Below, one piece after another: positions 60,401 to 64,000 of a DNA stretch of 64,000 nucleotides. The notes below the pieces were generated by a model. It ran no database searches and had not been told where the DNA came from. It worked only from the letters and a program-made list of their open reading frames with translations. Position 1 is the first letter of the stretch. Each line of letters begins with the position of its first letter. Source of the stretch: Cryptomeria japonica (taxonomy: Eukaryota > Streptophyta > Pinopsida > Cupressales > Cupressaceae); assembly GCF_030272615.1 (NCBI RefSeq), contig NC_081414.1:763945413-764009412 (forward strand), given 5' to 3'. The position numbers were made by a program, and so were the translations under genes.

Positions 60401-61523
60401 GACTTCAGGCCCTAATCATTGCACCTTTGATTTTAACCTATTGATGCTTCCTCAGAGAATCCCTCACCTGAGCAACTTTGTCTGCCAATTCTACCTTGCT
60501 CGGGTTGTTATGGACATCCACCTCACATCGGCACAATTCATCAGAGAGTGATTTCTCTTGTGATCTATAGTCTTTGGCTTTTTTTTTTCCAATAGTCTGC
60601 AATACAATCTACCAGCTTTTAACATTTTGGTTCCATCTGCATACATGAGAATGCAATTCTTTATTTCCTTTATTGAATAATCTAATAATTTTTATGGCGA
60701 CCAGCACATCCAGATCCTTAAGGAGATGGGTGTTGAGGATGAATTTATCTCCTTCTTTCCCTTGCTTAGCTGGAGTACCTCTGAACCTAATAATTGAAAT
60801 CGCAGGGTGATGGTCCAAGAGTGAAGTCAGCCATACTATCACAGCACTACCTTGATTATCTGGTATGAAGGATAAATGTTCTCTGTCCACATAGAACATA
60901 TCCAGTCTACAATATATTCTTCACTTTCCTCTCTGGTAATTGCACCATGTGAACCAAATTCCTTTAGCATCCTTCTTATTACCAAGCAGTGGGTCAAAGA
61001 GCTTCCTACAATTCTTCATTCTTTCCCAATGCAGTTTCTTCGCTCCCTTCCACTCCATAGCTACACCACCACATTTATCCTCATGGCTTTCATTCATGTT
61101 GAATTCTCCCCCAATAAACCATGGAATATCAGGGAGGGAAGCAATCTAGTCCCATAATTCGGTCCTTTCCCTATAGTCATTAGCTGCATATATTGAGCAT
61201 ACACCAATGACAGTATTATTAATGTCCAGTGAGGCCCACACTGCTCTGTTACACGGTGAGCACCCTTGGTTAACAATGTGATCTTTCCATTTGGATTTGA
61301 TGAGAAGCCCAACTCCCCCTCTTCCTTTATCATGGTGTGAACAAATCTTGATAGAATCTTTCCAGATGAATTCTAGATTGACCTCCAAGGTAAATTTAAC
61401 CGCTTTTAATTCTTGTAACATGACAACATCAGCGTCCTTGTGCTGGTTAACAAACTTTCTAACTATTTGCTTCCTACCTAGTGACTCGAGACCTCTAATA
61501 TTCCAAGAGATGCACTTCATCAT
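57483..61523 (-). pseudogene. LINE ORF2, copy 2 (endonuclease and reverse transcriptase)
   Basis: Same order as copy 1: MMKCISWNIRGLESLGRK at 61523, GGEFN, CRLDMFYVDRE at 60905, reverse transcriptase at 59722-59207 with FLLDFEKAYDRVEW, IRQGCPLALA and FDDDTTLFV, and the zinc motif CNVCRIPESVRHIFFEC at about 58085. Many of its stops and frameshifts are shared with copy 1, so the LINE was already damaged, or was damaged soon after insertion, before the tandem duplication. Private changes include a TAG near 61148. Confidence 0.85.
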
Positions 61524-61692
61524 AACTAAATGAGATTTTGTATTCTTTAGCAGCCTTGAAGTTGTTAAAATACCTGGGGAGATCTTTCTTTTCTTCAGTT
61601 TTCCTTCTATAGGAAGAACCCTTGTTCTTGGAACCCAATGGTCTACCTCTTATTCTTCTAGGTATGACCTTAGTGTTTTCACTATTAGTCAT
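61495..61692 (-). CDS. Small ORF with AT-hook between LINE ORF1 and ORF2, copy 2
   Basis: 65 codons with RRIRGRPLGSKNKG, starting at the ATG just after the ORF1 TGA and overlapping the ORF2 start. Only two residues differ from copy 1 (S/Y, L/I). Confidence 0.45.
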   Translation of the reverse strand: MTNSENTKVIPRRIRGRPLGSKNKGSSYRRKTEEKKDLPRYFNNFKAAKEYKISFSYDEVHLLEY

Positions 61693-63441
61693 TCACTCCC
61701 CTTCTTTATCGGTGTACTGCTCATTTTGAGAGTCATCCTCACCATTAGGGTCCTTATTGGAACCAAACTGATTGGGGGCCTCTCCAATCTCACAACAAGG
61801 TCTGAGAGCCTTCAGACTATTACTACTTCCTAGGGTTTCATCCTCAAGAGCTAAAGGTTTACTAGGTTTGGCATCACCATTATTAAGGTCAGCAACAATG
61901 ACCTCAATTACATTGTTATCTTCAATTTCAACAAATTTCTTGTGGGGAAGGGAGATGATTGTTTCAGGAGTGGATTGTGTAAGAGGGGTCTCTAAATGCG
62001 ATATCAAGGACACAAAAATTAAGGAAAGCTCATAGGAGACATCCATATCTGTAGAGTTCTTATGAGAGGCATTAAAGCTCAATGTCCCGCTATGGCTCCC
62101 TCCCTTATCACAATCACTCCTGACACTGTCCCTCTGTTCAAAGTTTTCAGTTATGGATCTAACAAGGGCAGAGGTTGCATTCGAATTCAAAAATCTCATT
62201 TTGGGTGGGATCTCCTACACATCATCATCCATAGGCGAAGCCAGATTGCTCACCACAGATTTTTTAGCCTCTCTATGTTTAAGATTATTAGGGTAAGCCG
62301 CTCTAATTTTCTCCAGAGCCAAGTGCTGGGCATTTTTCCTTCTCCTTTTCCTAGGGTTCTTTCCAACCATCTGAAAACCATCCTGTTGATCTTCACCCAT
62401 CTGTTTCAGGGCTTCCGAAATTGCAAAATGGGGGCAGGGATTTCATTGGGGTTCCCACAATTAGGAATTTTATCAAGATTAGGGGAAACATTCCCCTCTC
62501 CATTAATAACTTTGTTGATCTTTTAATAAGGGAATCAAGTTTATCCATGATCAAAGCATGGTTTATGCGGGCTGGTGGAGAGTCATTAGCATCATTATGA
62601 GCTTTCTCCATTCCTTTGTTCTTATTAACAATGGGGCAATTATTCTGAATGTGTCCCTCTTTTCTGTAGAGGAAGCACGCATTGATTCCTCCGAGGATTT
62701 CAATGGGGCAAGACACAATTTCATTCCCTAAATTAATGTTTATCAATTTGGGAAGGTCTCGGCTAGGGTTGAGTGAAACCAAAGCCCTAGCATCCAAGTG
62801 AGGAATAAGGGAGGCCGAATTATCCAACTGGATGGTCTTTCCAATAGGTTCAAGCATTTGTGGTATGAATCTCCATAGCAGTGGGGGAACATTTTTAACC
62901 AGAAGCCATTTAGGGCACGAAGTGCCAAAATTTATTCATTGATCGCTTCAGGAGACCATCCTAGGGCACGGAAGGTGCATTTACCCATCGTCCGGTATTG
63001 TTTATTAATGACTTCTAATTGGCACTTGTGATCATTGAAAGACACTACGAATAAACCTTTTTGAATTACTCTATAGAATGAGACATGTTAACCTTATTTA
63101 ATATTCCAAACATTTTTAAACTAGTCATCAAGAAATTTTCGGGCAGGACATTTATCGATATCAACAGCAGCAAAGAAAATAGAAATATATTTTAACCTAC
63201 TCTTTTACATAGCAATTTCATTACATATTAATTCATTCGAGGAAATGGAGATGGAGCCCGAGATATAGTTAGGGTCCTTACCTTCTCCATGGGGGCCACC
63301 ATTATCAAGAGACAATAACCTTGCACCCTCTGCAATGTCGAAGGAAGGCTGATGGATGGCGTCTCTGAAGGATTTCTTCTTTACATCTTTGACTCCCATT
63401 CTACCTCTCATATTGGAGATGCCTCTGGACAAGCCTTCCAT
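61693..63441 (-). pseudogene. LINE ORF1 (RNA-binding protein)
   Basis: MEGLSRGISNMRGRMGVKDV at 63441 is the likely start, about 200 bp inside the element. Frames then change several times. The middle shows a DUF4283-like block (MLEPIGKTIQLDNSASLIPH, ARALVSLNPSRDLPKLININ) followed by the CCHC-like knuckle CFLYRKEGHIQNNC, in which the second Cys is Arg. This order is that of plant L1 ORF1 proteins, which coat the element RNA. A basic stretch (KNPRKRRRKNAQ) lies at about 62350, and an acidic Ser/Asp/Asn tail ends at the TGA at 61693. Stops near 63205 and 62930 and at least two frameshifts break it. Only this copy has the 5' two thirds; copy 1 is cut at 46954. Confidence 0.7.
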
Positions 63442-63647
63442 AAATGCACAGGAACCCACACACGTAGAGAGGAGAGAGGGCGACGGCGGGAAGGACAACT
63501 GAGAACAAAGCAAACTCAAAAAACAAGAAAATTGCAATAGAACTTACCTACGTGGAGGAGGCTGCCTGCACTCCCCTACGTCAGTGGCTACGACCCTTGC
63601 AGCCTTGCGTTGAACCCTAGAAGCATGACACAGATGCAGACCATCAT

Positions 63648-63660
63648 AAAGGAATATATT
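63648..63660 (+). repeat. LINE target-site duplication, right
   Basis: AAAGGAATATATT, one base different from 42478-42490. The sequence after it continues the F-box copy A flank from 1994. Confidence 0.88.
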
Positions 63661-64000
63661 AATTTAAGAGTAATTGTTTGAAGGGAAAGATTACCATTGA
63701 AGATGACAAACATGAGATCCAAAAGCATACACATCATATTGAAGAGGAAGTACAAGAGTTTGTAAGGGAGAAAAATAAACAAAAAATCTCAATATTATGA
63801 AGATTGCTTAAAACTTAAGAATGATACAAATTTGTCTATGTGAAAGAGAGAGATTTTGTCAACAATAGGAATACAAGGGAGATTTTGATGAGGAATATGA
63901 ATGGATTTCAAGGGAATTGATACCATAAAACATACTTTAGATGTATTGTAAAAATTAAGGTTAATTTTTTTAATAAATTCACTTTAGTGACATAAGATTA
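63661..64000 (+). repeat. Right flank of F-box copy B
   Basis: Matches 1994-2337 with about 7 percent differences by eye and runs off the window. No gene is seen in it. Confidence 0.85.

Larger units (their letters stand above)
57344..63647 (-). mobile_element. LINE (plant L1 type), tandem copy 2 with the intact 5' end
   Basis: Minus-strand element. Its 5' end at 63647 abuts the right target duplication and has a short 5' leader (63442-63647). Its 3' end was removed by the deletion that took the F-box gene. Joined with the 3' end seen in copy 1, the original insert was about 6.4 kb, normal for a full-length plant L1. Confidence 0.85.

Overview
The window looks like nuclear intergenic DNA from a large, repeat-rich seed-plant genome. 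It is AT-rich, has almost no intact coding capacity, and is dominated by nested plant retrotransposons: Ty1/copia elements with initiator-Met-tRNA primer sites, Tat-like Ty3/gypsy elements, a plant L1-type LINE and a tRNA-type SINE. The species cannot be fixed from the sequence; a gymnosperm is my guess, at low confidence. No bacterial operon, CRISPR array, rRNA or convincing tRNA gene was seen. The only host-type gene is a small F-box gene, present twice and damaged.

Layout. 1-2337: copy A of an F-box segment. A SINE (675-1894) sits in it, and a ~1 kb copia-type mini-element (752-1785) with an acidic ORF sits in the SINE. 3069-15998: a direct duplication (copy I 3069-11552, copy II 12035-15998) of a decayed LINE endonuclease fragment plus the 3' end of a gypsy element. 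Copy I also carries a pol-less copia-type element (4321-9655) whose two outer LTR ends are both trimmed. 18206-24857: an old LTR retrotransposon with ~2 kb LTRs and no recognisable pol. About 25270-33480: a copia gag relic, then a Tat-like element with a gag remnant, a nested solo LTR (28835-30327) and a polypurine tract/LTR junction at 32275. 33505-37063: long LTR-like sequence. 37064-46954 and 52667-61757: a ~10 kb tandem duplication. Its first copy holds F-box copy B (41511-42092) and the 3' part of a minus-strand LINE; its second copy has lost the F-box gene. Between them (46955-52666) lies a Tat-like deletion derivative. 61758-63647: the 5' part of the same LINE. 63648-64000: the right flank of F-box copy B.

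History read from the junctions (inference). The F-box segment duplicated. A SINE entered copy A and later received a mini-copia element. A ~6.4 kb LINE entered copy B; its 13-bp target duplication is visible at 42478-42490 and 63648-63660, and copy A keeps the empty site at 1981-1993. A tandem duplication then split the LINE and placed a Tat-like derivative at the join, and the second copy lost the F-box gene.

The most unusual items are the pol-less copia-type element with four zinc knuckles and a long unrecognised second ORF, the Tat derivative that keeps one reading frame across losses of reverse transcriptase and integrase core, a ~47-bp repeat motif shared by the 3' regions of two Tat-like elements, and the acidic ORF inside the mini-copia element. 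All comparisons were made by eye.
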